DNA from: Atlantibacter sp. RC6
GTDB lineage: Bacteria > Pseudomonadota > Gammaproteobacteria > Enterobacterales > Enterobacteriaceae
Length of the DNA stretch: 64,000 nt
Assembly (NCBI RefSeq): GCF_014193285.1
Contig: NZ_JACHZE010000001.1
Coordinates: 868,001-932,000 of the forward strand
Reading direction: 5' to 3'
The notes under the pieces were generated by a model. It did not search any database, was not told the DNA's origin, and saw nothing but the letters and a program-made list of their open reading frames with translations. Shown one piece after another: positions 10,859 to 20,126 of this stretch. Numbering within the stretch: position 1 is the stretch's first letter; each line of letters starts with the position of its first letter. The position numbers and the translations under genes are program-made.

Positions 10859-12051
10859 GCCTGAGGGAGACCGGTTTCGAAAGCTGCATTAAATGCACCG
10901 TTTGCACCACCGCCTGCCCGGTGAGCCGTGCCAATCCGCATTATCCGGGGCCGAAGCAGGCCGGGCCGGACGGCGCGCGGCTGCGTCTTAAAGATCCGAC
11001 TCTGTACGACGAGGCGCTGAAATATTGCACCAACTGCAAACGCTGCGAAGTGGCCTGCCCGTCGGACGTCAAAATCGGCGACATCATTCAGCGCGCCAGG
11101 GCGGAATATGCGCCGCATAACCCGTCGCTGCGCGATGCCCTGCTTAGTCATACCGACATCATGGGCTCGCTCTCCACGCCGTTTGCGCCGTTGGTCAACG
11201 CCGCTACCGGCATGAAACCGGTGCGCCAACTGCTGGACAAAGCATTAAAAATCGATCACCGGCGCAGCCTGCCGAAATACGCCTTCGGCACCTTCCGCCA
11301 GTGGTATCGCAAACAGGCGGCGGCCCAGGCGCAATTTGCCGATAAAGTGGCGTTTTTCCACGGCTGTTACGTCAATTACAACAATTCCGCTCTCGGCAAA
11401 GACCTGGTGAAAGTGTTCAACGCCATGAACATCGGCGTGGAATTATTAAGCAAAGAGAAGTGCTGCGGCGTACCGCTGATTGCCAACGGATTTGTCGATA
11501 AAGCGCGCAAACAGGCGCAGGTAAACGCCCGTTCGCTGGAAGAGGCCATTGTTGAGCGCCATTTGCCGGTGATCGCTACCTCGTCCACCTGCACGTTTAC
11601 CCTGCGCGACGAGTACCCGCACGTGCTGGATGTGGATACCACCCCGCTACGCGACCGTATAGAACTGGCGACCCGCTTCCTGTGGCGGCGGCTGGAGGAT
11701 GGCGCCACGCTTAATCTTAAGCCAACGCCGCTGCGCGTGGCCTATCACACGCCTTGTCATATGGAAAAAATGGGCTGGGCGATTTACACCCTGGAATTGC
11801 TGAAACGCATACCGGGCGTGGAAGTGCTGGTTCTGGATTCCCGCTGCTGCGGGATTGCCGGCACCTACGGCTTTAAATCCGAAAACTATCCGACCTCGCA
11901 AGCCATCGGCGAACCGCTGTTTAAGCAGATTGAAGCGAGCGGCGTGGATCTGGTGATCACCGACTGCGAAACCTGCAAATGGCAAATCGAGATGTCCACC
12001 AGCAAACGCTGCGAACATCCGATCACCCTGCTGGCGCAGGCACTGGGTTGA
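10855..12051 (+). CDS. glpC: Anaerobic glycerol-3-phosphate dehydrogenase subunit C (Fe-S, membrane anchor)
   Basis: GlpC attaches GlpAB to the inner membrane and transfers electrons to menaquinone. It has 398 residues (E. coli: 396). Two [4Fe-4S] motifs are visible: CIKCTVCTTACP (about residues 11-22) and CTNCKRCEVACP (about 58-69). Two CCG-type domains follow, each with a paired-cysteine motif: KCCGVPLIANG and RCCGIAGTYG. With the menaquinone genes nearby at 16163-23160 the window holds both donor and carrier of this pathway. In E. coli the rhm cluster follows; here yfaY comes next. Confidence 0.96.
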   Translation: MSLRETGFESCIKCTVCTTACPVSRANPHYPGPKQAGPDGARLRLKDPTLYDEALKYCTNCKRCEVACPSDVKIGDIIQRARAEYAPHNPSLRDALLSHTDIMGSLSTPFAPLVNAATGMKPVRQLLDKALKIDHRRSLPKYAFGTFRQWYRKQAAAQAQFADKVAFFHGCYVNYNNSALGKDLVKVFNAMNIGVELLSKEKCCGVPLIANGFVDKARKQAQVNARSLEEAIVERHLPVIATSSTCTFTLRDEYPHVLDVDTTPLRDRIELATRFLWRRLEDGATLNLKPTPLRVAYHTPCHMEKMGWAIYTLELLKRIPGVEVLVLDSRCCGIAGTYGFKSENYPTSQAIGEPLFKQIEASGVDLVITDCETCKWQIEMSTSKRCEHPITLLAQALG

Positions 12052-12055
12052 AACG

Positions 12056-12076
12056 CGCCGGGCGCGATGCCCGGCG
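12056..12076. terminator. GC hairpin between convergent glpC and yfaY
   Basis: A perfect 8-bp stem CGCCGGGC / GCCCGGCG (12056-12063 with 12069-12076) has the loop GCGAT. No proper T run follows on either strand, so intrinsic termination would be weak. Confidence 0.45.
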
Positions 12077-12082
12077 GCGTTA

Positions 12083-13282
12083 TTACTCAATAAACAGCGA
12101 TTCCACCACGTTGATCCAGCCGTGATCGCTGGCGATATCTTTGCCATTCAGCCAGCGGCGCAGGATATTTAACGCCATCATGGCGCACACTTCCTGGCGT
12201 ACCTGCACACTGTGGCGGGTAGTATTGAACTTCACTCGCAGGGCGTGGGTGCCTTCCGGAGTGGACAGCGCAAAATTCAGGTGATCTTCTTCCAGCCCTG
12301 AGACCGCCAGCGCCAGCCCGGCAAAATGATTAATCCGCCGCTCCGCCGTCCAGTGAGCGGTCTGACTCAGCGTCTCCTGCTGGGCAGGCACTACTTCACT
12401 GGCCAGTAGCGGCGCAGCCACGCGTGAAAGCTGCAACGCCAGCAGGCCGCTGGTGAACTGCTCGCTCAGGGTCAGGCTCAGCTGCCGCTCGTTAAGGTTG
12501 CGGGCGATTTGCGCCGGTAAACCTTCGGTGCCTTCAAAAATCACGCTTTCCCCCGCTATCTTGCGGATTTCCGGCCACAGCGCCTCCATTGCTGCGCGCT
12601 GTTCGCCTGGGCCGGTCAGTTTGAGCTCAATAATCGGCATCGAAGAGCGGTAACCGATGACCACATCCGGCGGCAGGCTAAGGCCGTCAAGGCTCTGGGC
12701 GAGATCGCTTTCCGAACGGCCAAAGGTGGTCAGGCGCAGGCACACCGGCGCGGAAGGCAGGGAAAACTGCTGTTGCAGGCGCGGCAGGATCTCCTGTTGC
12801 ACCATCTGTTTGAATTCAGAGGGAACGCCCGGCGTGAAGAAAATCCGGCAGCGGTTGAGGGTGATGGCGAATCCGCAGGCGGTGCCTACCGGGTTATCAA
12901 TCATTTCGCTGCTGGCGGGGATCAGCGCCTGTTTACGGTTGCTGGGGGCCATCACGCGGCCACGCTCGGAAAAGAAGCGCGCCATATGCTCCAGCCACGC
13001 TTCGTGCAGCACCAGCTCTTCGCCCAGCGCCTGCGCAGCGGCTTCGGCGCTCAGGTCGTCGCTGGTTGGGCCGAGGCCGCCATTAACGATAAGAATATCG
13101 GCATGCTGACTACGTTCGCGCAGCACGGCCACTAAATCTTCGAGTTTGTCGCCGACGGTATTGCGGCGGGAGAGCGGAACACCCTGGTTAAAAAAATAAT
13201 CGGCCAGCCAGGCGGCATTGGTATCAACGATTTGACCGTGCAGCACTTCGTCGCCCGTTGACAGCATTTCTACTTTTAACAT
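12083..13282 (-). CDS. yfaY: CinA-like protein YfaY
   Basis: This is a homologue of the competence/damage-inducible CinA family. Residues 1-170 form the MoaB/MogA-like domain (GDEVLHGQIVDTNAAW; NGGLGPTSDDLSAEA; FFTPGVPSEFK). The C-terminal part corresponds to the NMN deamidase domain, which in E. coli YfaY is degenerate (deamidase activity is supplied by PncC). The start MLKVEMLSTGDEV gives 399 residues, matching E. coli (400); upstream in-frame codons to 13360 are not conserved. The physiological role is unknown. It lies beside glpC because the rhm genes found there in E. coli are absent. Confidence 0.92.
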   Translation of the reverse strand: MLKVEMLSTGDEVLHGQIVDTNAAWLADYFFNQGVPLSRRNTVGDKLEDLVAVLRERSQHADILIVNGGLGPTSDDLSAEAAAQALGEELVLHEAWLEHMARFFSERGRVMAPSNRKQALIPASSEMIDNPVGTACGFAITLNRCRIFFTPGVPSEFKQMVQQEILPRLQQQFSLPSAPVCLRLTTFGRSESDLAQSLDGLSLPPDVVIGYRSSMPIIELKLTGPGEQRAAMEALWPEIRKIAGESVIFEGTEGLPAQIARNLNERQLSLTLSEQFTSGLLALQLSRVAAPLLASEVVPAQQETLSQTAHWTAERRINHFAGLALAVSGLEEDHLNFALSTPEGTHALRVKFNTTRHSVQVRQEVCAMMALNILRRWLNGKDIASDHGWINVVESLFIE

Positions 13283-13347
13283 TATTTTCTCCGCGAGAAG
13301 GGAACGCCTTACTATAACGCAAGCGTGCGGAGGTTTTGTATTGAAGA

Positions 13348-13370
13348 TGACGCGGCGCAATGCCGCGTCA
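13348..13370. terminator. Hairpin downstream of yfaZ
   Basis: A perfect 9-bp stem TGACGCGGC / GCCGCGTCA (13348-13356 with 13362-13370) has the loop GCAAT and lies just after the yfaZ stop on the minus strand. The following bases are only moderately T-rich (TCTTC), so this is a probable but not ideal terminator. Confidence 0.55.
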
Positions 13371-13377
13371 GGACGGA

Positions 13378-13920
13378 TTAGAAGTGCGCGCTAACGCCGA
13401 CATACGGGCCGTCGGCCACTTTGCTGTCGGCATCGCTGTCTTTACCGGTCATGTTGATATAGCGGTAGCCCGCTTCCACGCTGATTGGGCGCATAATGGT
13501 GAAACGCGCGCCCGCGCTGGCTTCCTGATAGTCATTCACGCCGCTGGAGAGTGAATCGGGCGAATAGTAGTAATCGCCGAAGACGCTGAAACTGTCGCTC
13601 AGCCTCCAGCTCAAACCGCCGCCTGCCGCCAGCGCATAGCCTTCGTCACCCGCGTTCGGGTTGAGGTAAATACCTTTGCCGCCAACGGTTGCCATAAACG
13701 GTCCCAGCGGCAGATTCAGGCCCAGCCCTAAGCCAACAATATCGCCATGATCGTCGTTGTGCGCCCAGTTGCCGCTCAACGCCAGGCCGCTGCTATCGGT
13801 GCCCATGCCCACTGCAAGGTTGGTGTATTTTTCGCCCGCCTGGCCGCTGACGCTAATGGCGCTGGCAGACAGGGAAACCAACATCAATCCGGCTGCGCCG
13901 GCTAAAAATAATTTTTTCAT
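13378..13920 (-). CDS. yfaZ: YfaZ family outer-membrane beta-barrel protein
   Basis: This is a 180-residue exported protein matching E. coli YfaZ in length and neighbourhood. The N-terminus MKKLFLAGAAGLMLVSLSAS is a classical signal peptide with likely cleavage after ASA. The mature part shows alternating hydrophobic strands rich in Gly and aromatic residues and ends in an aromatic Phe (VGVSAHF), typical of beta-barrel outer-membrane proteins. An earlier in-frame ATG at 13983 is rejected because it would bury the signal peptide. Function is unknown; a porin-like role is inferred from the fold only. Confidence 0.88.
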   Translation of the reverse strand: MKKLFLAGAAGLMLVSLSASAISVSGQAGEKYTNLAVGMGTDSSGLALSGNWAHNDDHGDIVGLGLGLNLPLGPFMATVGGKGIYLNPNAGDEGYALAAGGGLSWRLSDSFSVFGDYYYSPDSLSSGVNDYQEASAGARFTIMRPISVEAGYRYINMTGKDSDADSKVADGPYVGVSAHF

Positions 13921-14206
13921 TCCTTTTTCGCCCCACGGAATTGGTCCGCAAAAACTCCACGCAAACTGCGTAAAACGGCGCATTGTACCGTTATCGGCGC
14001 TCTAATCAATGTATCCATCTATTTCATTAATAGGTCAAGTGTAATTAATTGAAAATAAACATCATTTTAAGAGAAACGCCCGGGCCAATATTTGCAATAG
14101 GGAAGGACACATTGTTGTTGATCAAGGCGCGTTTTAAAAATTAGCGCCATGTTGATATCCAGTATCCGCATGGAAATAACGGTTATATTCATTCAGGAGA
14201 TATAAG
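13921..14206. promoter_or_regulatory. yfaZ-catalase divergent intergenic region
   Basis: These 286 bases are AT-rich and must hold divergent promoters for yfaZ and the catalase gene. TTATAT at 14183-14188 and TTGATA at 14152-14157 are possible elements, but their 25-bp spacing is wrong for one promoter. The catalase ribosome-binding site AGGAG lies about 7 bases before the ATG. No convincing OxyR, FNR or Fur site was found. Confidence 0.35.
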
Positions 14207-15655
14207 ATGACCAAAAAAGGATTAACCACCGCCGCAGGCGCGCCGGTAGCCCATAACAATAACGTTGCGACCGCTGGCCCGCGTGGCCCGATGCTGCTAC
14301 AGGATGTCTGGTTCCTTGAGAAATTAGCCCATTTCGACCGCGAAGTGATCCCCGAGCGCCGTATGCACGCCAAAGGCTCCGGCGCTTACGGCACGTTTAC
14401 CGTTACCCACGACATCACCGCCTTTACCCGCGCTAAACTGTTTTCGCAAGTCGGTAAAAAAACCGATCTGTTTATCCGTTTCTCCACCGTCGCCGGTGAG
14501 CGCGGCGCCGCCGATGCCGAGCGCGATATCCGCGGGTTCTCCATCAAGTTTTACACCGAAGAGGGCAACTGGGATCTGGTCGGCAACAACACCCCGGTGT
14601 TCTATCTGCGCGATCCGCTGAAGTTCCCGGATCTCAACCACGTGGTAAAACGCGATCCGCGCACTAACCTGCGCAACAACACCTACAAATGGGATTTCTT
14701 CTCCCTGCAACCGGAATCGCTGCATCAGTTGACCATCGATTTCAGCGATCGCGGCCTGCCGTTCTCCTATCGCACCATGCACGGTTTCGGCAGCCACACT
14801 TTCAGTTTTATCAACGATAACAACGAGCGCTTCTGGGTGAAATTCCACCTCAAATCCCAGCAGGGCATCGCTAACCTGATGGACGACGAGGCCAAACGTC
14901 TGGTGGCGGAAGATCGTGAAAGCTCACAGCGCGACCTGTTCGATCATATCGAGAAAGGTGATTTCCCGCGCTGGAAGCTGTATGTACAGGTAATGCCGGA
15001 AGCGGAAGCCTCGCAAACGCCGTATAACCCGTTTGACCTGACCAAAGTCTGGCCGCACGGCGATTATCCGCTGATCGAAGTGGGTGAGCTGGAGCTGAAC
15101 CGCAACCCGGATAACTATTTTGCTGAAGTCGAGCAGGTGGCGATGTCCCCGGCTAACGTGGTGCCCGGCATTGGCTTCTCGCCGGACCGCATGTTGCAGG
15201 GCCGTCTGTTCTCCTATGGCGACGCCCACCGCTACCGTTTAGGCGTTAACCATCACCAGATCCCGGTAAACAAACCGCGCTGCCCGTTCCATAACTATCA
15301 CCGCGACGGCGCGATGCGTGTGGATGGCAACAGCGGCAACGGCCCCACCTATGAGCCGAACAGCTTTGGCGTGTTCCAGGAGCAGCCCGATTTCAGCGAG
15401 CCGCCGTTGACCCTTGAAGGCGCAGCGGACCACTGGAACCATCGCGAAGATACCGATTACTTCAGCCAGCCGCGTAAACTGTTTGAGCTGCTGAGCGAAG
15501 AGGAGCATCAGCGTATGTTCCAGCGTATCGCGGGCGATATCAAAGACGTGCCGGAATTTATACAACAGCGTCAAATTGGCCTGTTCAGCGAAGTCCACCC
15601 GGATTACGGCGCAGGCGTCGCTGCTGCGCTGGCTGCCATCAAAGCTGCAAAATAA
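14207..15655 (+). CDS. katA: Monofunctional haem catalase (clade 3, small subunit)
   Basis: The enzyme converts hydrogen peroxide to water and oxygen. It has 482 residues, the length of small-subunit catalases such as that of Proteus mirabilis, and is unlike the large-subunit E. coli HPII (KatE). Catalytic residues fall at the expected positions: His54 ([12 protein letters not shown]), Asn127 ([12 protein letters not shown]) and haem-ligand Tyr337 ([14 protein letters not shown]). There is no signal peptide, so it is cytoplasmic. It lies between yfaZ and nudI, where E. coli K-12 has nothing, and has its own terminator, so it is a lineage-specific insertion. The symbol katA follows common use for this clade. 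Confidence 0.95.
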   Translation: MTKKGLTTAAGAPVAHNNNVATAGPRGPMLLQDVWFLEKLAHFDREVIPERRMHAKGSGAYGTFTVTHDITAFTRAKLFSQVGKKTDLFIRFSTVAGERGAADAERDIRGFSIKFYTEEGNWDLVGNNTPVFYLRDPLKFPDLNHVVKRDPRTNLRNNTYKWDFFSLQPESLHQLTIDFSDRGLPFSYRTMHGFGSHTFSFINDNNERFWVKFHLKSQQGIANLMDDEAKRLVAEDRESSQRDLFDHIEKGDFPRWKLYVQVMPEAEASQTPYNPFDLTKVWPHGDYPLIEVGELELNRNPDNYFAEVEQVAMSPANVVPGIGFSPDRMLQGRLFSYGDAHRYRLGVNHHQIPVNKPRCPFHNYHRDGAMRVDGNSGNGPTYEPNSFGVFQEQPDFSEPPLTLEGAADHWNHREDTDYFSQPRKLFELLSEEEHQRMFQRIAGDIKDVPEFIQQRQIGLFSEVHPDYGAGVAAALAAIKAAK

Positions 15656-15662
15656 CCGTCAG

Positions 15663-15687
15663 GCGGGAGTTCAGACTCCCGCTTTTC
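15663..15687 (+). terminator. Catalase gene terminator
   Basis: A perfect 8-bp stem GCGGGAGT / ACTCCCGC (15663-15670 with 15675-15682), loop TCAG, is followed by TTTTC. It lies seven bases after the catalase stop. Confidence 0.85.
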
Positions 15688-15735
15688 TACCCGCCGCGTT
15701 ACACTCATCCCCTTCTTACTAATAAGGATATGACT

Positions 15736-16161
15736 ATGCGTCAACGGACTATTGTCTGCCCGCTGATTGAAAACCAGGGCGAGTATTTACTGTGTAAAAT
15801 GGCCGATAACCGGGGCGTGTTCCCTGGCCAGTGGGCGCTTTCGGGCGGCGGCATGGAGCCTGGCGAAACCATGGAGCAGGCGCTGCGCCGCGAAATCGCT
15901 GAAGAGCTGGGCGAGCAGTTGGTGATTTCCCGCGTGACGCCCTGGACATTCAGCGACGACGTGCGGATGAAAACCTACGCCGACGGCAGCCAGGAAAAAA
16001 TCTACATGATTTACCTGATTTTTGACTGCGTGGCGGCCAACCGGGATATCGTGCTGAACGAGGAGTTTCAGGACCATGCCTGGGTGAAGCCGGAAGATTT
16101 CCCGAATTACGATCTAAACGTGGCGACGCGCGCCACGCTCAGTAAGAAAGGCCTGCTCTGA
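15736..16161 (+). CDS. nudI: Nucleoside triphosphatase NudI
   Basis: NudI is a Nudix hydrolase that cleaves pyrimidine (deoxy)nucleoside triphosphates. It has 141 residues (E. coli: 141). The Nudix box is [12 protein letters not shown]...REIAEELGE (residues 39-61). Two ATGs lie close together: 15730 is only one base after AAGGA, whereas 15736 has normal spacing and gives the conserved [11 protein letters not shown], so 15736 was chosen. The stop is one base from the convergent menE stop, leaving no room for a separate terminator. Confidence 0.93.
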   Translation: MRQRTIVCPLIENQGEYLLCKMADNRGVFPGQWALSGGGMEPGETMEQALRREIAEELGEQLVISRVTPWTFSDDVRMKTYADGSQEKIYMIYLIFDCVAANRDIVLNEEFQDHAWVKPEDFPNYDLNVATRATLSKKGLL

Positions 16162-16162
16162 T

Positions 16163-17527
16163 TTACCCGCGGTCGCTATTGACCCACTGCTGCAACGCCC
16201 GGCGTGAGATTTTAATCCCGCCGTTTTTAAAATGCGCCGGCAGCGCCAGCCAGCGCACCGGCTGCTGAAAACGCGCCAGCTTGTCGCTAACCCATCCGGC
16301 AAGGCTGGTGAGATCCAGATCCGCCTCGCCTTCGACAATCGCCACCGGGCGATGGCCAAATTCGCTGTCCGCCAGCGGCACCACAAATACCTGGCTGATG
16401 TGCGGATGGGTGGCGATAACCCGCTCGACCTCTTCCGGCTGGATGCCCTCCCCCGCGCTGAAAAACAGGTTATCGATGCGGCCCAGCACCGTTAAGCGCC
16501 CGTCGTGAATTTCACCGCGATCGCGGGTCGCGAACCAGCCATCCTGATTCAGCAATGGGCGTAGCACAGCGTTGCGCCAGTAGCCGCTGGCGAGGCTGGC
16601 GGAGCGCAACCATACTTCACCGTCGACGATTTTAATCTCGCGTCCCGGCAGCGCCGTGCCGACGTCCGGTTTGCCGTCTGCCCGTTTAGCGCACACGGTG
16701 GACGCCGTTTCAGTCATACCGTAGCCGCACCAACAGGCGATACCGCGCTCGGTGGCCATATCGGTTAATTCCACCGGGATCGCCGCGCCGCCGAGCAGTA
16801 CGGCTTTCAGGGTAAGCGGATGATGATCATTAAGCAGCCGCCATAACTGCGTCGGCACCAGCGAGGCATGAGTACAGCCACTTAATGCCTGATGCAGCGG
16901 CAGAGATTCGCGCACCGCCAGTTGCGCGCCCGCCAGCAGCCAGCGCCACAAAATCCCCTGACCGGAGACGTGAAACAGCGGCAGCGACAGCAACCAGCAG
17001 TCCTGCGGATGAAACGGGATCTCCGCCAGTACGCCCTGCGCGGAAGCCAGATGGGCCTGGGCGCTGTGCGCCGCCGCTTTCGGCAACCCGGTAGAACCCG
17101 AGGTCAGCGTCATTGAGACTATCCGGTTCGGCTGCCAGTCGCCTGTCTCAGTGGGCTCTCCCGGCGTCAGCGCCAGCGCGGGAAAGCGGCTTAAAAGCGC
17201 GTCGCAGCCCAGCTCCAGCGCGTAATCCATATTGAGTTCGGGCAGCAGTTCCTCAAGCAACGCCGACGGCAGTTGCGGATTGAGCGGCAGCACCCGGGCG
17301 CCGCACTGCATCAGCGCCAGCCAGGCCAGCACCATCTGCGGGCCGTTACGCCCGCGCAGCGCCACCCCCGCGCCTTCACTGACCCCCTGCTGCGCCAGGC
17401 CCGCCGCCAGCGCATCCACCTGCTGGCAAAGCTGCTGCCAGTTGAGCGGCTGGTCGTTGAGCGTGAGCGCAGTCGCGTCGCCGCGCCGCTGCGCCCAATG
17501 CTGCCAGGGGAATTGCGCGAAAATCAC
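16163..17527 (-). CDS. menE: 2-succinylbenzoate-CoA ligase MenE
   Basis: MenE activates o-succinylbenzoate to its CoA thioester with ATP in menaquinone synthesis. It is an ANL-family adenylate-forming enzyme of 454 residues (E. coli: 451). Visible motifs are the P-loop [13 protein letters not shown] (about residues 139-151), [16 protein letters not shown] and the C-terminal lysine region [11 protein letters not shown]. The start is a GTG that overlaps the menC stop (GTGA), indicating translational coupling. It is the last gene of menFDHBCE. Confidence 0.95.
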   Translation of the reverse strand: MIFAQFPWQHWAQRRGDATALTLNDQPLNWQQLCQQVDALAAGLAQQGVSEGAGVALRGRNGPQMVLAWLALMQCGARVLPLNPQLPSALLEELLPELNMDYALELGCDALLSRFPALALTPGEPTETGDWQPNRIVSMTLTSGSTGLPKAAAHSAQAHLASAQGVLAEIPFHPQDCWLLSLPLFHVSGQGILWRWLLAGAQLAVRESLPLHQALSGCTHASLVPTQLWRLLNDHHPLTLKAVLLGGAAIPVELTDMATERGIACWCGYGMTETASTVCAKRADGKPDVGTALPGREIKIVDGEVWLRSASLASGYWRNAVLRPLLNQDGWFATRDRGEIHDGRLTVLGRIDNLFFSAGEGIQPEEVERVIATHPHISQVFVVPLADSEFGHRPVAIVEGEADLDLTSLAGWVSDKLARFQQPVRWLALPAHFKNGGIKISRRALQQWVNSDRG

Positions 17528-18489
17528 AGCAGCGGCTCCAGCGCGTCGGTGGACCAGATCGGCAGCGCGCTGTCCGGCCAGGCGCGCACCAGCTGCGCCT
17601 GCATCAGCGACAGGGTATCGAGGCCGGGGATCGTATCAGGCGTGAGCCACGCGGCGATGCGCGCCAGTTGGGTCAACCCGAGGCTGGATTCAATCGACGA
17701 GCTGATCACCGCCGTTAATCCCTGGGCATGGGCCGCCGCGACCTGCTCGCGGACGCGCGCCAGGCTGCCGGTGAGCGTTGGCTTGATCACCACCGCGCGC
17801 ACCCCTGGCTCTGCCTGCATCACAAAATCCGCTTCGCGCAGGCTCTCATCCCAGGCGATGGCGATACCGGTCTGCGCCGCAAACTCGCGCGACTGGTCAC
17901 GGGTTTTGCAGGGCTCTTCGAGAAACGCGATACGCGAACGGTGATCCGGATTGACGTATTTGGCGAACTGCCCGGCTTTCAGCGGCGTCCATCCCCGGTT
18001 GGCGTCAAGGCGCAACGACAAATCCGGGATCGCTTCCAGCAGCAGGTTCACCACCATGCCGTCGCGCACCGCTTCATACAGGCCGACCTTGATCTTGGCG
18101 ACTTTCTCGCCCGGCATGGCGCTGAGTAGCGCGAACAGCTCATCGGGATCGCCGGTACACAGCGGCGCGGCGCGGTAGTCGGCGGCATCCGGCAGCGCGC
18201 CGGTGAGTTCCGCCTGCGCGCAGCTCAGGCCAAACGCCGCCGAAGGCAGCGCTGGCAATGCGGTATCGTCGCCCTGCCGCCAGGCGTTGAGCCACGCCAG
18301 CGCGGCGTCCGTCGCGTCTTCCAGCGATTCGGCGCTAAAGCCCGGTAACGGGGCGATTTCGCCCCATCCCTGCGCCCCGTTCTCTTCAAGGCGCACCAGT
18401 AAACCGTCGCGGGTTTTCAGTCGACGGTCGCGAAGCACAACGCCTGCGTCCATCGGTATCTGATACCGCCAGAGTTGTGCCTGTCGCAT
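17524..18489 (-). CDS. menC: o-Succinylbenzoate synthase MenC
   Basis: MenC dehydrates SHCHC to o-succinylbenzoate. It belongs to the enolase superfamily and has 321 residues (E. coli: 320). The catalytic lysines are Lys134 in AKIKVG and Lys236 in VIKPTLTG; the magnesium ligands appear to be Asp162 (RLDANRGW), Glu191 (FLEEPC) and Asp214 (AWDES). Its ATG overlaps the menB stop by one base (TAATG) and its stop overlaps the menE GTG by four bases. Confidence 0.95.
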   Translation of the reverse strand: MRQAQLWRYQIPMDAGVVLRDRRLKTRDGLLVRLEENGAQGWGEIAPLPGFSAESLEDATDAALAWLNAWRQGDDTALPALPSAAFGLSCAQAELTGALPDAADYRAAPLCTGDPDELFALLSAMPGEKVAKIKVGLYEAVRDGMVVNLLLEAIPDLSLRLDANRGWTPLKAGQFAKYVNPDHRSRIAFLEEPCKTRDQSREFAAQTGIAIAWDESLREADFVMQAEPGVRAVVIKPTLTGSLARVREQVAAAHAQGLTAVISSSIESSLGLTQLARIAAWLTPDTIPGLDTLSLMQAQLVRAWPDSALPIWSTDALEPLL

Positions 18490-19346
18490 TACGGGTTCCG
18501 TTTGAATTTGCTGAAGTCCGGGTGACGTTTTTCGTTAAACGCGTTACGCCCTTCCTGCCCTTCTTCGGTCATGTAGAACAGCATGGTGGCGTTACCCGCC
18601 AGCTCCTGCAGGCCTGCCTGACCGTCGCAGTCGGCGTTGAGCGCGGCTTTCAGGCAACGCAGCGCCATCGGGCTGTTTTGCAGCATTTCGCGACACCAGC
18701 GCACGGTCTCTTTTTCCAGATCGGCAATCGGCACAACCGTGTTCACCAGACCCATATCCAGCGCTTCCTGCGCGTTGTACTGGCGGCACAGGAACCAGAT
18801 TTCACGCGCTTTCTTCTGGCCGACGATGCGCGCCATATAGGATGCGCCCCAGCCGCCGTCGAACGAGCCGACTTTCGGGCCGGTCTGGCCGAAAATGGCG
18901 TTTTCCGCCGCGATGGTCAGATCGCACATCATATGCAGCACGTGGCCGCCACCGATGGAGTAACCCGCTACCATCGCCACCACCGGTTTCGGGCAGGTGC
19001 GGATCTGGCGCTGGAAGTCCAGCACGTTAAGGTGATGCACGCCGGAGTCGTCCTGGTATCCGCCGTAGTCGCCACGCACTTTCTGGTCACCGCCGGAGCA
19101 GAACGCTTTATCGCCTTCGCCGGTCAGGATGATCACGCCGACGCTGTCGTCATAGCGGGCATCCGCCAGCGCCTGGATCATCTCCTTCACGGTAATCGGA
19201 CGGAAAGCGTTACGCACCTGCGGGCGGTTGATGGTGATTTTGGCAATCCCTTCCGGCGACTTGTGATAGCGAATATCGGTGTAGCCTTCAGAGCAGTCCT
19301 GCCATTCAATCGGGGCGTTCAGCATCTGTTCATCGAGATGGAGCAT
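18489..19346 (-). CDS. menB: 1,4-Dihydroxy-2-naphthoyl-CoA synthase MenB
   Basis: MenB closes the naphthoquinone ring by a Dieckmann-type condensation of o-succinylbenzoyl-CoA. It is a crotonase-fold protein of 285 residues, equal to E. coli. Oxyanion-hole motifs are KAFCSGGDQ and GYSIGGGH; the [14 protein letters not shown] segment holds the residues that bind bicarbonate or nitrate in type I MenB. It starts ten bases after the menH stop and overlaps menC by one base. Confidence 0.96.
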   Translation of the reverse strand: MLHLDEQMLNAPIEWQDCSEGYTDIRYHKSPEGIAKITINRPQVRNAFRPITVKEMIQALADARYDDSVGVIILTGEGDKAFCSGGDQKVRGDYGGYQDDSGVHHLNVLDFQRQIRTCPKPVVAMVAGYSIGGGHVLHMMCDLTIAAENAIFGQTGPKVGSFDGGWGASYMARIVGQKKAREIWFLCRQYNAQEALDMGLVNTVVPIADLEKETVRWCREMLQNSPMALRCLKAALNADCDGQAGLQELAGNATMLFYMTEEGQEGRNAFNEKRHPDFSKFKRNP

Positions 19347-19355
19347 GGTGATTCC

Positions 19356-20126
19356 TTAGTCTGGTTGAGGCAAAAGTGGCGACAGGCTTTGCGCAAAGGC
19401 CAGCGGCGCTTCGCGATGGGCGTTATGGCCCGCAGCCGTAATCAGGCGGCAGGGCACGTTAAGCGTTGTGGCGATGCCACGAAACTTGCTGTCCTGCTCG
19501 CCGCAGAAATAGATAAAGGGGTGCGGCAACCGGCTGAGTTGGCCGCGTAAATCCGCCTGGCGGCCCAGGGAGGTAGCCTCCAGCATCGCGGCCAGCGCCT
19601 GCGGATGGTTACGCCGCCGCAGCGCGACCAGTTCGGCGCGCGCCGTAGCGCTGAGGTTGGCAAAAACCGGCTGCTGATACCAGGCATTCAGCACCTGTTC
19701 GAGGGGCGCTTCACGAAATTTGCTGGCCCAATGGCTGTCCGAGGCGATGCGCGCCTCGCGCTCCTGCGGGTCAGTCAGTCCCGGATGGCTGCCTTCGACA
19801 ATCAGCCCCAGCAACCCGTGGCGCGGTTTACCACAGGCGTAGTGCATGGCGATGCGCCCGCCCAGCGAGTAGCCGATCAGCCAGTATTGCGTGACGGCAT
19901 GATGCGCCAGGGTGGCGTCGAGCAGCGCGCAGGTCTCCTCGAAACTGGCGACGCGCACATCGGCGCTGCCGCCGTGGCCCGGCAAATCGATAAACAACTG
20001 CGGGTAATCGCTGAACTGTTCGGCCACCTGCTGCCACTCCTGCTGGCTGCCGAGAAAACCGTGCAGCCAGATTAACCAGGGCAGCGAGGCGGCGTTACCG
20101 GGACGCGCGGTGGCATTCAGGATCAT
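19356..20126 (-). CDS. menH: SHCHC synthase MenH
   Basis: MenH removes pyruvate from SEPHCHC to give SHCHC in menaquinone synthesis. It is an alpha/beta-hydrolase of 256 residues (E. coli: 252). Ser87 lies in the nucleophile elbow GYSLGGR and the catalytic His in [11 protein letters not shown] near the C-terminus; the HGFLGS segment supplies the oxyanion region. The start ATG overlaps the menD stop by four bases. Confidence 0.94.
   Translation of the reverse strand: MILNATARPGNAASLPWLIWLHGFLGSQQEWQQVAEQFSDYPQLFIDLPGHGGSADVRVASFEETCALLDATLAHHAVTQYWLIGYSLGGRIAMHYACGKPRHGLLGLIVEGSHPGLTDPQEREARIASDSHWASKFREAPLEQVLNAWYQQPVFANLSATARAELVALRRRNHPQALAAMLEATSLGRQADLRGQLSRLPHPFIYFCGEQDSKFRGIATTLNVPCRLITAAGHNAHREAPLAFAQSLSPLLPQPD

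Noticed and set aside
14152-14188. TTGATA and TTATAT as a single catalase promoter
   Set aside because: The spacing is 25 bp, too long for a normal sigma-70 promoter.
18477-19550. 357-codon open frame opposite menB and menH
   Set aside because: It spans two real genes on the other strand and has no family resemblance.
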